NCBI RefSeq assembly: GCF_000281975.1
Contig: NZ_AKKE01000040.1
Location: forward strand, 1 to 64,000
Reading direction: 5' to 3'
Length of the DNA stretch: 64,000 bases
Source of the DNA: Novosphingobium sp. AP12
GTDB taxonomy: Bacteria > Pseudomonadota > Alphaproteobacteria > Sphingomonadales > Sphingomonadaceae
This document shows, one piece after another, positions 1 through 9,086 of the stretch (positions are counted from its first letter, which is position 1; each line of letters begins with the position of its first letter). The position numbers were made by a program, and so were the translations under genes. Under the pieces are notes generated by a model, which was given only the letters and a program-made list of their open reading frames with translations, was not told the origin of the DNA and ran no database searches.

Positions 1-465
1 GGGCTGAGCTGGTGCACGCCGACCGCCGAGAAACTGCTGCAGACGCTGACGCCCGAATGGTCGCGGCACGGCGGCGAGCTGCCGGAACTGCTCGTCGGCC
101 CGCTGTCCCGGCTGCTGTCCGAGGATGCCGCTCCCGGCGCCACGCTGAAGCTCGACCTCGAGGGCGGGCGGACGCTCGAAGCGATCGTCGTCGGCCGTTC
201 GCGCCCCGGCGAACTGCTGGTGCGCATCAACCTGATCGACCCGCAGGCCGATGTCGGCTGCCTGCAGAAACACTTCGGCCTGACCCAGCGCGAAGCCGAG
301 GTGCTTCTCTGGATCAGCTACGGCAAGCCCAACCGCGTCATCAGCGAGATCCTGCTGATCAGTCCCCGCACCGTCAACAAGCACCTCGAACAGGTCTTCG
401 AGAAGCTCGGCGTCGAGACGCGGGCGGCGGCGGCGGCCTTCGCGGTACGGGTGATTTCGCAGTAA
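1..465 (+). CDS. LuxR-type HTH regulator, C-terminal part (5' end outside window)
   Basis: The frame is open from base 1 to the stop at 465, so the gene begins upstream of the window. The last ~65 residues form a LuxR/FixJ-type DNA-binding domain: 'LTQREAEVLLWISYGKPN' matches the first helices, and 'SPRTVNKHLEQVFEKLGV' is the recognition helix and its flank. The preceding ~80 visible residues are not a domain I recognise. Proteins of this kind bind promoter DNA in the cytoplasm. The sensor part lies outside the window, so the signal cannot be named. The gene converges with the DNA repair gene that ends 11 bases further on. Confidence 0.85.
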   Translation, partial: GLSWCTPTAEKLLQTLTPEWSRHGGELPELLVGPLSRLLSEDAAPGATLKLDLEGGRTLEAIVVGRSRPGELLVRINLIDPQADVGCLQKHFGLTQREAEVLLWISYGKPNRVISEILLISPRTVNKHLEQVFEKLGVETRAAAAAFAVRVISQ

Positions 466-475
466 GGGCGGATGG

Positions 476-1576
476 TCAGGTCAGAACGAATTCCGTGCGG
501 GCTTCGGTCCGGCCGTTGACGAGGAGTTCTACCGCGTGGACGCCGGGATGATGGCGGCGGGTGCTGAAATCCTTGATGGTCTGGCGGATCGAAAGGCTGG
601 CTGTTTCGCCTGCGCCAAGCTCGAAAGTCTTGAGTTTGAACACTTTGGCACCCGCCTTGCCCGAGGCACGAGCGTAGTGGACACGGTAGTCGACGACCAA
701 TCGCTGGGGCGCCGACGCGGTCGAGACCAGCTCCGCCCGGATGGCGATTTCATCGCCCAGACGGACCGTCCCAGGCGACACCGAGAACGACATTAACCGC
801 ACCGAGGCGCCATGTGACACGCCGATCAGCGCCAGTGCGCCGGGATCGCCCTGCTTGATGAGCGTGCGCAGCGCATGGCGCACGATCCACTTGGTCCCGG
901 CATCGTCCTGCGGCCAGGTGGCGAGGCGCTCCAGCAGCCAGTCAGGCCGGTCCTTGGCAATGTCGTTGAGGTGGTTGGCGACCGACTTGCGCACATAGAC
1001 GCTGGGGTCCGCCCGGAGCGCTTCGAGGATCGGCGCCGCCAGCGTGACGTCGGCTTTCAGCGCCGGGACCCGCGCGGCCCAGGGCAGCCTTGGCCGGCTG
1101 CCTTCGCTGACGAGGCGGCGGACGTGCTCGTCCTCGCTCGCAGTCCATTCCAGCATCCTGGCCAGCGTCCGCTCCGGCTCGAGGGCGAGGAAGGGGCGGA
1201 TCGCGAACTCGGCGGTGCCGAAGCGGGTGAGCGTCGCGAGCGCCGCAAGCGACCTGTCGAAATCACCCTGCCCATGGCGCGCGACGAACTCCGTCACGGC
1301 GACGGCCTGAAAGCCGTGGGTCAGTTGCGGCGCCATGGCGAGCACGATTTCCAGCGCGGCGGGATATTCGGTAGGGAGTGCCAAGGCCAGGGCATCGGCG
1401 ATATGGCGCACCCGCTCCATGATCGACAGGCCGTCCAGCCCCTCGGCCGCGGCGCCAAGGAACGCGGCGCTGTCGAAGCGGGGCGAGGCGGCGGTTCCGG
1501 CGTCGGCGATCACCCTCAGGGCGGCAGGCCCGAGGATGTCCTTCAGCAGCGCCGGGGTCTGGGGCTCGCTCGCCAT
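476..1576 (-). CDS. AlkC-like DNA alkylation repeat glycosylase
   Basis: A 366-residue protein that resembles the AlkC branch of the HEAT-like-repeat DNA glycosylases, which excise N3-alkylated bases. Visible family blocks are 'GLDGLSIMERVRHIADAL', 'EFAIRPFLALEPERTL', 'HVRRLVSEGSRPRLPWA' and 'DPSVYVRKSVANHLNDIAKD'. The last ~100 residues read as an Ig-like beta domain, which occurs in a subset of AlkC proteins. The reading frame stays open far upstream of the chosen ATG, but that stretch overlaps the promoter and start of the divergent Moco enzyme and looks non-coding. It is probably cytoplasmic. Divergence from the oxidoreductase gene leaves about 100 bp for both promoters. Confidence 0.8.
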   Translation of the reverse strand: MASEPQTPALLKDILGPAALRVIADAGTAASPRFDSAAFLGAAAEGLDGLSIMERVRHIADALALALPTEYPAALEIVLAMAPQLTHGFQAVAVTEFVARHGQGDFDRSLAALATLTRFGTAEFAIRPFLALEPERTLARMLEWTASEDEHVRRLVSEGSRPRLPWAARVPALKADVTLAAPILEALRADPSVYVRKSVANHLNDIAKDRPDWLLERLATWPQDDAGTKWIVRHALRTLIKQGDPGALALIGVSHGASVRLMSFSVSPGTVRLGDEIAIRAELVSTASAPQRLVVDYRVHYARASGKAGAKVFKLKTFELGAGETASLSIRQTIKDFSTRRHHPGVHAVELLVNGRTEARTEFVLT

Positions 1577-1678
1577 CGTGTCGTCCGTTCCTTCGGCGGC
1601 CGACTCGATTGCCGCCGGCGCCTGCGCTATAAGCGGGCATCGCCGCCCGTTCCACGTCCTCGTCAGGAAAGTCCCCGC

Positions 1679-2347
1679 ATGGATGAGACCGATGATCTCG
1701 GTGCGCTGCCGCCCGACAGCAAGCTGACCCGCTCCAAGCAGCGCTGGGCGAGCGAGCACAAGTTCATCACCGGCACCGAGGCCCGACCCGAAACCGAGCG
1801 TCTGCCGCCCGGCCAGCACCGGGTCGAGAACTGGCCCGTGCTCGATCTCGGCAAGCAGCCCGACGTCAGCCTCGAACGCTGGCGCCTGACCGTGGGGGGG
1901 ATGGTCGCGCGGCCCGTCGCACTGGACTGGGCGGCCTTCATGGCGATGCCGCAATCGCGCGTGCGCACCGACATCCACTGCGTCACCACATGGTCGCGCT
2001 ACGACAACGACTGGACCGGCGTCTCCACGCGCGACCTGCTCGACGCCGTCCGGCCTCGCGACGAGGCAAGCCACCTGATGCTTCATGGCTACGACGGCTA
2101 TACCACCAACGTGCCGCTGGCCGACTTCGCGGCGGCGGACGCAATGCTCGTCCACCAATGGCAGGGCAAGCCGCTGACCCGCGACCACGGTGGTCCGGTG
2201 CGTCTGGTGATCCCGCACCTCTACTTCTGGAAGAGCGCGAAGTGGATCAACCGGATCGACTTCCTCGGCGCTGACAAGGCCGGCTTCTGGGAGGTCAACG
2301 GCTACCACATGCGCGGCGATCCCTGGGCCGAGGAACGCTACAGCTGA
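1679..2347 (+). CDS. Sulfite-oxidase-like molybdopterin-dependent oxidoreductase
   Basis: A 222-residue protein of the short, single-domain bacterial sulfite oxidase family. 'DIHCVTTWSRYDNDWTGV' holds the expected molybdenum-ligating cysteine at residue 101. 'YTTNVPLADF', 'DHGGPVRLVIPHLYFWKSAKW' in two blocks and 'GFWEVNGYHMRGDPW' are family hallmarks. There is no dimerisation domain and no clear signal peptide, so this resembles the YuiH-like cytoplasmic forms rather than exported MsrP. The substrate is unknown. The frame is open well upstream; the ATG at 1679 was chosen because family similarity begins there and the upstream part is antisense to the repair gene. Confidence 0.82.
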   Translation: MDETDDLGALPPDSKLTRSKQRWASEHKFITGTEARPETERLPPGQHRVENWPVLDLGKQPDVSLERWRLTVGGMVARPVALDWAAFMAMPQSRVRTDIHCVTTWSRYDNDWTGVSTRDLLDAVRPRDEASHLMLHGYDGYTTNVPLADFAAADAMLVHQWQGKPLTRDHGGPVRLVIPHLYFWKSAKWINRIDFLGADKAGFWEVNGYHMRGDPWAEERYS

Positions 2348-2599
2348 GGCGGAGCCAGGGGGCCGAGACGATATCCCGCGCGAAGGCGGGTGGATGGCGG
2401 TTCGATGGTCGATGGATTTGATCGATCGACGGACCTTACCGTCCCCATCGCTATCCGCCGCGCGGCGCCGCCACATGCTCTTTGCGAGAGGTATCGCACT
2501 GCCGATGCCACCGAAGCCGCAGGGCCGACCGCCTGCCCCCGAGTTTCCACGAAGTTTCGCCACGCCGGGGCTGCCGCGTCGGTTTGTTTCTCTAATATT

Positions 2600-2618
2600 G
2601 CAAATGATTCTCAATTGC
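2600..2618. promoter_or_regulatory. Fur-box-like palindrome
   Basis: The 19-mer gcaaatgattctcaattgc is an imperfect inverted repeat resembling the Fur consensus built from GATAAT-type repeats. Its core, aatgattctcaatt, is the familiar part. It sits 34 bases before the ATG of the siderophore-type TonB receptor, where iron repression would be expected. The rest of the ~300-bp gap from 2348 shows no gene. Confidence 0.7.
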
Positions 2619-2652
2619 TTTAGCTGACCCCGCAAACAGGGGGACACATCAT

Positions 2653-4836
2653 ATGCGACATACTCGTAAATTCCTGGCGGCAAGCGCCGTGCTCGGATGG
2701 CTGGTCGCCGTCCCCGCCGCCCACGCCGAAACCGACGCGAACACCGAGAATCCCGAGCAGACCCAGGGCACCATCGTGGTCACCGGCGAGCACTACCGGG
2801 AGGAGGTCGCGTCCGGCAAGGACACTGTCCCGCTCATCGAAATCCCGCAGGCGATCTCGGTAGTGCCCGCCGAACAGCTCAAGCTGCGCGGCGTCACCCG
2901 CATCGCGGACGCGCTGTTCACGGTGGCGGGCGCCTCGCGCAGCAGCACTTATGGCTTCTACGACGCCTATACCCTGCGCGGGTTCGACGCCGCCTATGGC
3001 AGCCTGTACCTCGACGGGCTGATCAACGAGGCCGGGGGCGGGGGCAGCAACAATGAGCTGTTCGGGCTGGAATCGGTCGAAGTGGTCAAGGGCCCGGCTT
3101 CGGCACTGTTCGGCGGCGGGTCGTTGGGCGGCATCATCAACCTCGTCAGCAAGCGCCCCGTGCTGGGCAGCGCATTCGCGAACTTCAGCGCCTCCACCGG
3201 CTCCTACGACCTGTTCGAGGGATCGGTGGACGCCAACCTGCCGCTCAACGCGGAGCACACGCTGGCTGCGCGTTTCGTCGGGCTTTACCGCGATTCCGGC
3301 TCGTTCGTCCGCTTCGCCGGGCAGAACCGGATCTATCTCCAGCCCTCGCTGACCTGGCAGGTCGCGCCGTCCACCCGCTTCACCGCGATCGCCACGCTCA
3401 AGCGCGACGACGACAATCCCTGGGGCCCGCTGCCCGCCTACGGCACCGTCTTCCCCTTCGACGACGGCACTTACCTCCCGCGCGACTTCGCGGTCAGCAA
3501 CGGCGGCGACCAGAAGCCCGTCCAGCGCGAGAACCGCAAGACCATCGGCTATTTCCTCGACCACGACTTCACCGATACCCTGCATTTCAGCCAGACCGCA
3601 CGTTACACGCACCGCACCACCTTCTGGGACCGCTGGATCTTCGCAGACGGCTACCTGGACGACGAAGTGGGCGAGGACGGCAACCCCATTCCCGGCACCG
3701 GCCGCACCATCGGCCGCTACTACTACGGGCCCTACGACGAGACCTACAAGTCGGTCCTCGCCGACAACCGGCTGACCTGGAAAGTCAGCACCGGCTTCGT
3801 GCGGCACAACCTGCTGGGCGGCGTCGACTATCGCAAGACGAAGTCCCATTACGACAGCGATGCCGATTACGACCCGTCGCACTTCCCGCTCGATGCGCTC
3901 GACCCGGACTATTTCGCCCCGCTCAATCCCGTTTCGTCGCCCTATTCCGGCTCCGGCAAAGGTAGCCAGCTCGGCTTCTACGTGCAGGACCACATGGAGC
4001 TGGGCGACGCGGTCACGCTGACCTTCAACGGCCGCTGGGACCGCGCGAAGTCCGATGGCGAGTTGCAGACCGCGTTCTCGCCGCGCGTCGGCGCGACCTG
4101 GATGGTGGTGCCCGGCGTGTCGCTCTACGGGAGCTGGTCCAAGTCCTTCACGCCGCAGTACGGTTCGCAGGTGGTGCTCGAGGTGGAGGGGGACGGCAAT
4201 CCCTCCGTCATCGGCCAGGCCCCGCCGGAACGCGGCCGCAACATCGAGGCCGGCGCGAAGTTCGACCTCGCGTCGGCCAACCTCAGCGGCATGGTCTCGG
4301 TCTACCAGCTGACCCGCAGCGACGTACTGACCGCCGATCCGCAGTTCCCGATGTACTCGCGCGTCTCGGGAAAGCAGCGCAGCGAGGGTGCGGAAGTCGA
4401 ACTGCACTGGCGCCCGGCGCAGGGGTTCTCGCTCGACTTCGCCTATGCCTACATCAAGGCGCGCTACGTCGAGGACAGCGATTATCCCGTGGGGACACGC
4501 CTTCCCAACATCCCCCGGCACGCGGCTTCGGCCTTCGCCAGCTACGTGGTGCCGGAAGGCATGCTCGCCGGGCTCGGCGGGAACCTGGGCGTCGCTTATA
4601 CCAGCACGCGCCAGACCTACGATGCATTCCCTTATCCGGGGCAGGACCCGCTGATGGTGCTGAAGGACTACACGCTGGTGAACGGCGGGATTTCCTACGC
4701 CTTCTCCTCGTGGGAGGCGCAGGTCAACGTCAACAACATCTTCGACACGCGCTACTTCCCCGATGCCTGCTGCCTCAGCCGCGTGACGCCGGGCGAGCCG
4801 CGCAACTGGCGCCTGACGATCCGCAAGTCGTTCTAG
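2653..4836 (+). CDS. TonB-dependent siderophore receptor
   Basis: A 727-residue outer membrane receptor. An N-terminal signal peptide ends near 'PAAHAE'. A plug domain follows, with 'TIVVTGEHYREE' near its start, 'EIPQAISVVPAEQLKLRGV', 'TLRGFDAAYGSLYLDGL' and 'VEVVKGPASALFGGGSLGG'. The C-terminal barrel ends in '...NWRLTIRKSF' with a terminal Phe, as expected for BAM substrates. 'IPQAISVV' and 'VVKGPASALFG' place it among siderophore receptors. The Fur-like site upstream fits iron control. It is followed at once by a bidirectional terminator. The ligand cannot be told from sequence. Confidence 0.93.
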   Translation: MRHTRKFLAASAVLGWLVAVPAAHAETDANTENPEQTQGTIVVTGEHYREEVASGKDTVPLIEIPQAISVVPAEQLKLRGVTRIADALFTVAGASRSSTYGFYDAYTLRGFDAAYGSLYLDGLINEAGGGGSNNELFGLESVEVVKGPASALFGGGSLGGIINLVSKRPVLGSAFANFSASTGSYDLFEGSVDANLPLNAEHTLAARFVGLYRDSGSFVRFAGQNRIYLQPSLTWQVAPSTRFTAIATLKRDDDNPWGPLPAYGTVFPFDDGTYLPRDFAVSNGGDQKPVQRENRKTIGYFLDHDFTDTLHFSQTARYTHRTTFWDRWIFADGYLDDEVGEDGNPIPGTGRTIGRYYYGPYDETYKSVLADNRLTWKVSTGFVRHNLLGGVDYRKTKSHYDSDADYDPSHFPLDALDPDYFAPLNPVSSPYSGSGKGSQLGFYVQDHMELGDAVTLTFNGRWDRAKSDGELQTAFSPRVGATWMVVPGVSLYGSWSKSFTPQYGSQVVLEVEGDGNPSVIGQAPPERGRNIEAGAKFDLASANLSGMVSVYQLTRSDVLTADPQFPMYSRVSGKQRSEGAEVELHWRPAQGFSLDFAYAYIKARYVEDSDYPVGTRLPNIPRHAASAFASYVVPEGMLAGLGGNLGVAYTSTRQTYDAFPYPGQDPLMVLKDYTLVNGGISYAFSSWEAQVNVNNIFDTRYFPDACCLSRVTPGEPRNWRLTIRKSF

Positions 4837-4846
4837 CGGAGACACG

Positions 4847-4883
4847 AAAAGCCGGAGGCGGTGCTCCGCCCCCGGCTTTTTTC
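4847..4883. terminator. Bidirectional intrinsic terminator
   Basis: A 15-bp stem (aaaagccggaggcgg / ccgcccccggctttt, one mismatch) with a 4-base loop, flanked by A and T runs. It serves the converging TonB receptor and amidohydrolase genes. Confidence 0.85.
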
Positions 4884-4900
4884 ATAACTTCCGGTGCCGG

Positions 4901-6166
4901 TCAGAACGGCAGGTTGTAAAGCCTGACCGCGTTGTCCTGCAGGACCTTCTTCTGGATGGTCCGGTCGTAGCCGCCGAGCACGTCCTTGAGGTGTTCCTGC
5001 ACGCCCGGATAGAGCGAAGTCGGGTGCGGGAAGTCGGTTTCGAACATGACGTTGTCGACGCCGATGATCTCCAGCAGGTACTTGGGCGCGATCTTCTCGA
5101 ACCAGAAGGTGCAGTAGAAATGGTCGCGGAAGTAGTCCCAGGGCTGCTTCTTGAGCATGTCGCGCTTGCCTGCCAGCATCTCGCGGAACTGGTGTTCCAG
5201 CGCCTCGACCGCGAAGGGCACCCAGCCGGCCCCGCTCTCGATCAGGCCGATCTTGAGCTTGGGGTGCTGATCGAGACGGCCCGAGACCATCCAGTTGCCC
5301 AGCGTCGCGGCGTTGCCGATCGAGAACATCGTCGCCACGACCGACAGCGTCTGCTCGAACTGGAAACCTTCCCAGGTCAGCGTGTTGGGATCGATCGCCG
5401 CATTGAGGTGGAAGTTGAGCGGCATGCCGGTCGCTTCGCACATCTCGAGGAAGGGCGTCCAGTAGTCGTGGTTGAAGCTCGGCACGCCCACGCGCTCGGG
5501 GGTGTCGGGCAGCACGAAGCCGCGCAGGCCCAGGTCGTGGCAGCGGCGCGCTTCGGCCTCGAGCTGCTTCTGGTCCCAGAACGGCAGGTGCGCCATGTTG
5601 AAGATGCGCTGGCCCGAGGCTTCCTGGAACTCCGCCGAGGCGTCGTTGTAGATCTGCACGATCTGCAACGCCAGTTCGGGATCGCCGAGGCTCATCAGCG
5701 CGCCGGCCTGCGTCACGCCCGAGTTCTGGAAGCCGATCTGGGCATGGACGCCCATGTCGTCCATCGCCGCGAGGCGCGCCTTCAGTTCGTGCCCGCCGGG
5801 GTGCGCCTGCTCCAGCTTTGGGAAGGCGAGGCGGCCGAGCAGCTTGTTGTTGTCGGCGCGGATGACGTTGCCGCCCAGCGTGCCGAAGTCACGGTCGCCC
5901 ACGAACCAGCGGTCGGTGCCGTTGACGCGCTCGACGCGCGGCATCTTCGACTTGAGCGCTGCCGGCGCACGCGAGGTGAACAGCTCGGGCGCCTCGGTGA
6001 TGTGCGTGTCGGTGTCGACGATCTTGATGCCTTCGAACATCGGATCGAGCCCGCCCGACTGCGAGGCATAGTCTACCTCGCGGATCAGGCCGCCATCCTT
6101 GTATCCGTCCGCAGACCAGTATTTGCGTGCCGACTGGGCCAGTTCCTGGGTGTCGTCATCGGCCAT
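4901..6166 (-). CDS. Amidohydrolase-family protein (ACMSD/decarboxylase-like)
   Basis: A 421-residue metal-dependent hydrolase of the amidohydrolase superfamily, nearest in style to the aminocarboxymuconate-semialdehyde decarboxylase-related group. 'IVDTDTHITEAPELF' is the first metal site (D-x-D-x-H). 'RGFVLPDTPERVGVPSFNHDYW', 'MPLNFHLNA' and 'MFETDFPHPTSLYPG' follow, the last carrying the typical late Asp/His motif. ATG 6166 follows GGGAGAATCGCA. This group is common in sphingomonad degradation gene sets, and the flanking P450 supports a catabolic role. The substrate is not predictable. Confidence 0.85.
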   Translation of the reverse strand: MADDDTQELAQSARKYWSADGYKDGGLIREVDYASQSGGLDPMFEGIKIVDTDTHITEAPELFTSRAPAALKSKMPRVERVNGTDRWFVGDRDFGTLGGNVIRADNNKLLGRLAFPKLEQAHPGGHELKARLAAMDDMGVHAQIGFQNSGVTQAGALMSLGDPELALQIVQIYNDASAEFQEASGQRIFNMAHLPFWDQKQLEAEARRCHDLGLRGFVLPDTPERVGVPSFNHDYWTPFLEMCEATGMPLNFHLNAAIDPNTLTWEGFQFEQTLSVVATMFSIGNAATLGNWMVSGRLDQHPKLKIGLIESGAGWVPFAVEALEHQFREMLAGKRDMLKKQPWDYFRDHFYCTFWFEKIAPKYLLEIIGVDNVMFETDFPHPTSLYPGVQEHLKDVLGGYDRTIQKKVLQDNAVRLYNLPF

Positions 6167-6347
6167 TGCGATTCTCCCGAAAAAATAATGTGCTCGTTTC
6201 GCAACCGGGCCGGGTCATGACAATCGCGAGGGGCAAGGCAACGCCGCGACGATGAATGGCGATGTCCTGCGAGACGCGGCGGGGGCGCCGATCACTCTGC
6301 TTGCGGCCCGAATACCGGTCGGGCATTCATTCGGCCGGGAGAAGACC

Positions 6348-7625
6348 ATGACACAATCGCGAACGCTTGACGACATCCGAGTGGAGTTCGACGCCCCGGA
6401 CAACGTACCGAAGGATCGCATCGTCGACCTGTCCTTCGCCAACGGCAGCGAACCCAACGACCTGGTCGACCCTTACGAGCCGTTCGCGTGGCTCAACGGG
6501 CAGGAGATTCCGCGCCTGCTCTACAATCCGCCGATGCGTTCGGGCCTCGGCGCGATCTCGGGCTCGGGGCGCGGCAACTGGGTGGTCTCGCACTACGAGG
6601 ACATCGACCGCGTCTATTCCGACAACGATCATTTCTCGAACGCCGGCACTGCGGAGTTCCAGCGCCTGATCGGCGAAACCTTCAAGTCCATCCCGCTGGC
6701 GATCGACCCGCCGGACCACTCGAAGTACCGGCTCTACCTGATGCCCTACTTCAGCCCTTCCCGCATCACCCGCGACATCGAGCCGCGCATCCGCCGGATC
6801 GTCACCGAGATGATCGACGAAGTCGCGGACAAGGGCGAGGTCGACATGGCCTGGGACTTCGGCCGCGTCTATCCGGTTCGCATCTTCATGGGCCTGATGG
6901 GCTTCCCCGACGAGATGTTCGAGCAGTTCCTCGACTGGGAGTGGGACATCCTGCATTCGGGCACGCTGGAAAAGATGCAGGCCGCGCTGCGCGGCGTGCT
7001 CGACTTCCTGCGCGCCTTCATCGCCGAAAAGGAGGCGAACCCCGACGAGCACCTGGTCTCCTCGATCGTCCACGGCACAATCCAGGGCCGTGCGCCCACC
7101 GAGGACGAGAAGATCGGCATGGTCTGGTTCCTGTGGCTCGGCGGGCTCGACACGGTAGCGGCGACAATCGCGCAGATGTTCCGCCGCATGGCACTGCAGC
7201 CTGAAATCCAGCGCAGCATCCGCGAAAATCCGGCGCTCATCAACGGCGCGGTGGAAGAGTTCCTGCGCACCCAGCCGATCCTCTCCTCCACCCGCAGCGC
7301 GACCCGCGACTTCGAGTGGCACGGCGTCCAGATCCGCAAGGGCGACTCGGTGCAGTGCCTCAACCCGGCGGGCAACTTCGACCCCACCCGGTTCGAGAAC
7401 CCGCGCGAGTTCGACCCGGAGCGCCGCGCCAATCGCCACTTCACTTTCGTCGGCGGCGTCCACATCTGCCTCGGCGCACACCTCGCCCGGCGCGAACTGC
7501 GCGTGCTGCTGGAGGAATGGTTCGCCCGCATCCCGGAGTTCAGGCCGAAGCCCGGCTCGGACACCAGCGTGTTCCCCGGCCTGCTCTCGATCCGCAACCT
7601 GCCGTTGGTGTGGGACGTGAAGTGA
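6348..7625 (+). CDS. Cytochrome P450 (class I bacterial)
   Basis: A 425-residue soluble P450. The heme-ligand loop 'FTFVGGVHICLGAHLARRE' has the axial Cys at residue 374. The I-helix oxygen-activation motif reads 'GGLDTVAA' and the K-helix ExxR is 'EEFLR'. 'AIDPPDHSKYRLYLMPYF' is the expected C-helix region. Length and style fit CYP101/CYP111-type bacterial P450s that use ferredoxin and ferredoxin reductase partners, neither of which is in the window. The start was chosen at 6348 for its GGGAGAAG Shine-Dalgarno; an in-frame ATG at 6252 lacks one. It is divergent from the amidohydrolase and convergent with a second P450. Confidence 0.93.
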   Translation: MTQSRTLDDIRVEFDAPDNVPKDRIVDLSFANGSEPNDLVDPYEPFAWLNGQEIPRLLYNPPMRSGLGAISGSGRGNWVVSHYEDIDRVYSDNDHFSNAGTAEFQRLIGETFKSIPLAIDPPDHSKYRLYLMPYFSPSRITRDIEPRIRRIVTEMIDEVADKGEVDMAWDFGRVYPVRIFMGLMGFPDEMFEQFLDWEWDILHSGTLEKMQAALRGVLDFLRAFIAEKEANPDEHLVSSIVHGTIQGRAPTEDEKIGMVWFLWLGGLDTVAATIAQMFRRMALQPEIQRSIRENPALINGAVEEFLRTQPILSSTRSATRDFEWHGVQIRKGDSVQCLNPAGNFDPTRFENPREFDPERRANRHFTFVGGVHICLGAHLARRELRVLLEEWFARIPEFRPKPGSDTSVFPGLLSIRNLPLVWDVK

Positions 7626-7642
7626 GCCGCTCGCCGCATTGA

Positions 7643-7672
7643 GCGTCGTCCCGGTCGCGCCAGGGACGACGC
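7643..7672. terminator. Perfect hairpin between convergent P450 genes
   Basis: A 10-bp perfect stem, gcgtcgtccc / gggacgacgc, with a 10-base loop lies in the 57-bp gap between two converging genes. It lacks a T run, so termination efficiency is uncertain. Confidence 0.5.
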
Positions 7673-7682
7673 GAGGTCGGCG

Positions 7683-8927
7683 CTATGCTTCCGGCACGCG
7701 CGGAGTGAAGGCGATGGGCAGGCCCTTGATGCCCCAGACGCCGGGGAACGGCCGCCAGCCGGGCTCGCCGTCGGCGGCCGGGTCGCCCATCGCCTGCGCG
7801 ACGAGGTGGATGCCTTCCTGCAACTGGGCGCGGGCGATGTATTGGCCGAGGCACATGTGCTTGCCCATGCCGAAGGCGACGTGGCGGTTCTCGGGGATGA
7901 TCGGGCGGTCGGGGTCGAAGGCGGCGGGCGCCTCGAACAGGCGCGGATCACGGCCCGCGACGTTGAGGTTGAAGAACAGCATCGTGCCCGCCGGAATGCG
8001 CACGCCGCGATACTCGACATCCTGCACCGCCTCGCGGAAGGCGGAGCTGGGATTGAACACCCGCAGCGCCTCTTCGACCACGCGGCGGCAGTAGTCGAGG
8101 TCCTCGGCGCAGCGTGCGTAGATCCGCGGGCTGCCGAGCATGAGGTGCATCATGAAGGTCAGCACGTTCTTCGAGGTGTCGTACCCGGCCACGAACAGGA
8201 AGATCACGAGGTCCGCCAGCTGCCGGTCGGGCACGTCATGCTCCTTGCCGGCATCGAGTAGCATGTCGAGCAGGTCCGCCTCGCTCTTTGCGTCGGGGTT
8301 GGCGCGGCGCTCGGCCATCAGATCGTGCGCGAAGGCGTCGAGGTGCTCGAACGCCGCGTCGAGCGCGGGGACGCGGGCCTTGTCCATGCTGAAGGCAAGC
8401 CCGAGCGTCTCCATCGACAGGCGCAGGCCGGGTATCGCCTCCACCGGAGCACCGACCATCTGCGCCGTGACGGCGACCGGATAGTAGGAGGCGAACTCCT
8501 CGAAATCGATGTGCACGCGGGACTGGTCACGGGGCGTCCAGCTGGCCAGCAGGCCCTGCATCGTCTCGCGCATGATCGGGCGCAGCTGGTTGGCGTAGCG
8601 CGGCGTGAACTTGCGCGCGAAGGCGTCGCGCAGCAGGCGGTGCTCGCGGTCGGGCAGCGCGATCATCTGCTCCTGTGCGAAGCGTCCCCAGGGCGAGCCG
8701 CGGCATTCCATGATGTCGACCACCCCGTCGAAACCGGGGCGCAGCGCGTCGTCGCGGATCATCAGCTCGCGGATCGCGTGGAGGTCGAACACCGCGAAAC
8801 CCGCCTCGGTGCGCGCTGCCCAGGGATGCTTCGCGCGCGCCTTGTCGAACTCCGGCCAGGGGTTGGCGGCGAAAGCCGGGTCGTTCCAGTCGAGATGATA
8901 GAGATCGAGCTGATCGATATCCTGCAT
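7683..8927 (-). CDS. Cytochrome P450 (second, convergent)
   Basis: A 414-residue soluble P450. The heme loop 'HVAFGMGKHMCLGQYIARAQ' has the axial Cys at residue 359. The I-helix reads 'FLFVAGYDTSKNVLTF', with Tyr before the conserved D-T pair. The ExxR motif is 'EEALR'. The ATG at 8927 is the only plausible start. It shares little sequence with the neighbouring P450 beyond fold motifs, so it is not a recent duplicate. No electron-transfer partner is adjacent. The 160 bp upstream to the NADH dehydrogenase stop contain its promoter but no recognised site. Confidence 0.92.
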   Translation of the reverse strand: MQDIDQLDLYHLDWNDPAFAANPWPEFDKARAKHPWAARTEAGFAVFDLHAIRELMIRDDALRPGFDGVVDIMECRGSPWGRFAQEQMIALPDREHRLLRDAFARKFTPRYANQLRPIMRETMQGLLASWTPRDQSRVHIDFEEFASYYPVAVTAQMVGAPVEAIPGLRLSMETLGLAFSMDKARVPALDAAFEHLDAFAHDLMAERRANPDAKSEADLLDMLLDAGKEHDVPDRQLADLVIFLFVAGYDTSKNVLTFMMHLMLGSPRIYARCAEDLDYCRRVVEEALRVFNPSSAFREAVQDVEYRGVRIPAGTMLFFNLNVAGRDPRLFEAPAAFDPDRPIIPENRHVAFGMGKHMCLGQYIARAQLQEGIHLVAQAMGDPAADGEPGWRPFPGVWGIKGLPIAFTPRVPEA

Positions 8928-9086
8928 GGCCGCTGCCTCTCCCGCCGCGCGTGGCCGCTCCCTCTCGAACGAGGAGCGTGCCTCACGAGCGTGCGGATAT
9001 CACGACCCGCCCGGCGCGTGCCCGCGCTGCGACGAAGTTTGCCGCGACCTGCAATCACACAGGCAGCGCCGGTCAAGCGCGGGCCG

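Noticed and set aside
1577..2683. Continuation of the AlkC-like frame upstream to 2683 on the minus strand
   Set aside because: It is antisense to the Moco oxidoreductase gene; family likeness begins at 1576. Such long shadow frames are common in this high-GC DNA.
2620..4845. Minus-strand open frame of ~740 codons
   Set aside because: It is an exact antisense shadow of the TonB receptor with a Val/Gly/Arg-rich, low-complexity product and no motifs.
7643..7672. Riboswitch or ncRNA reading of the hairpin between the P450 genes
   Set aside because: It sits between converging stops, where a terminator-like hairpin is the simpler explanation.
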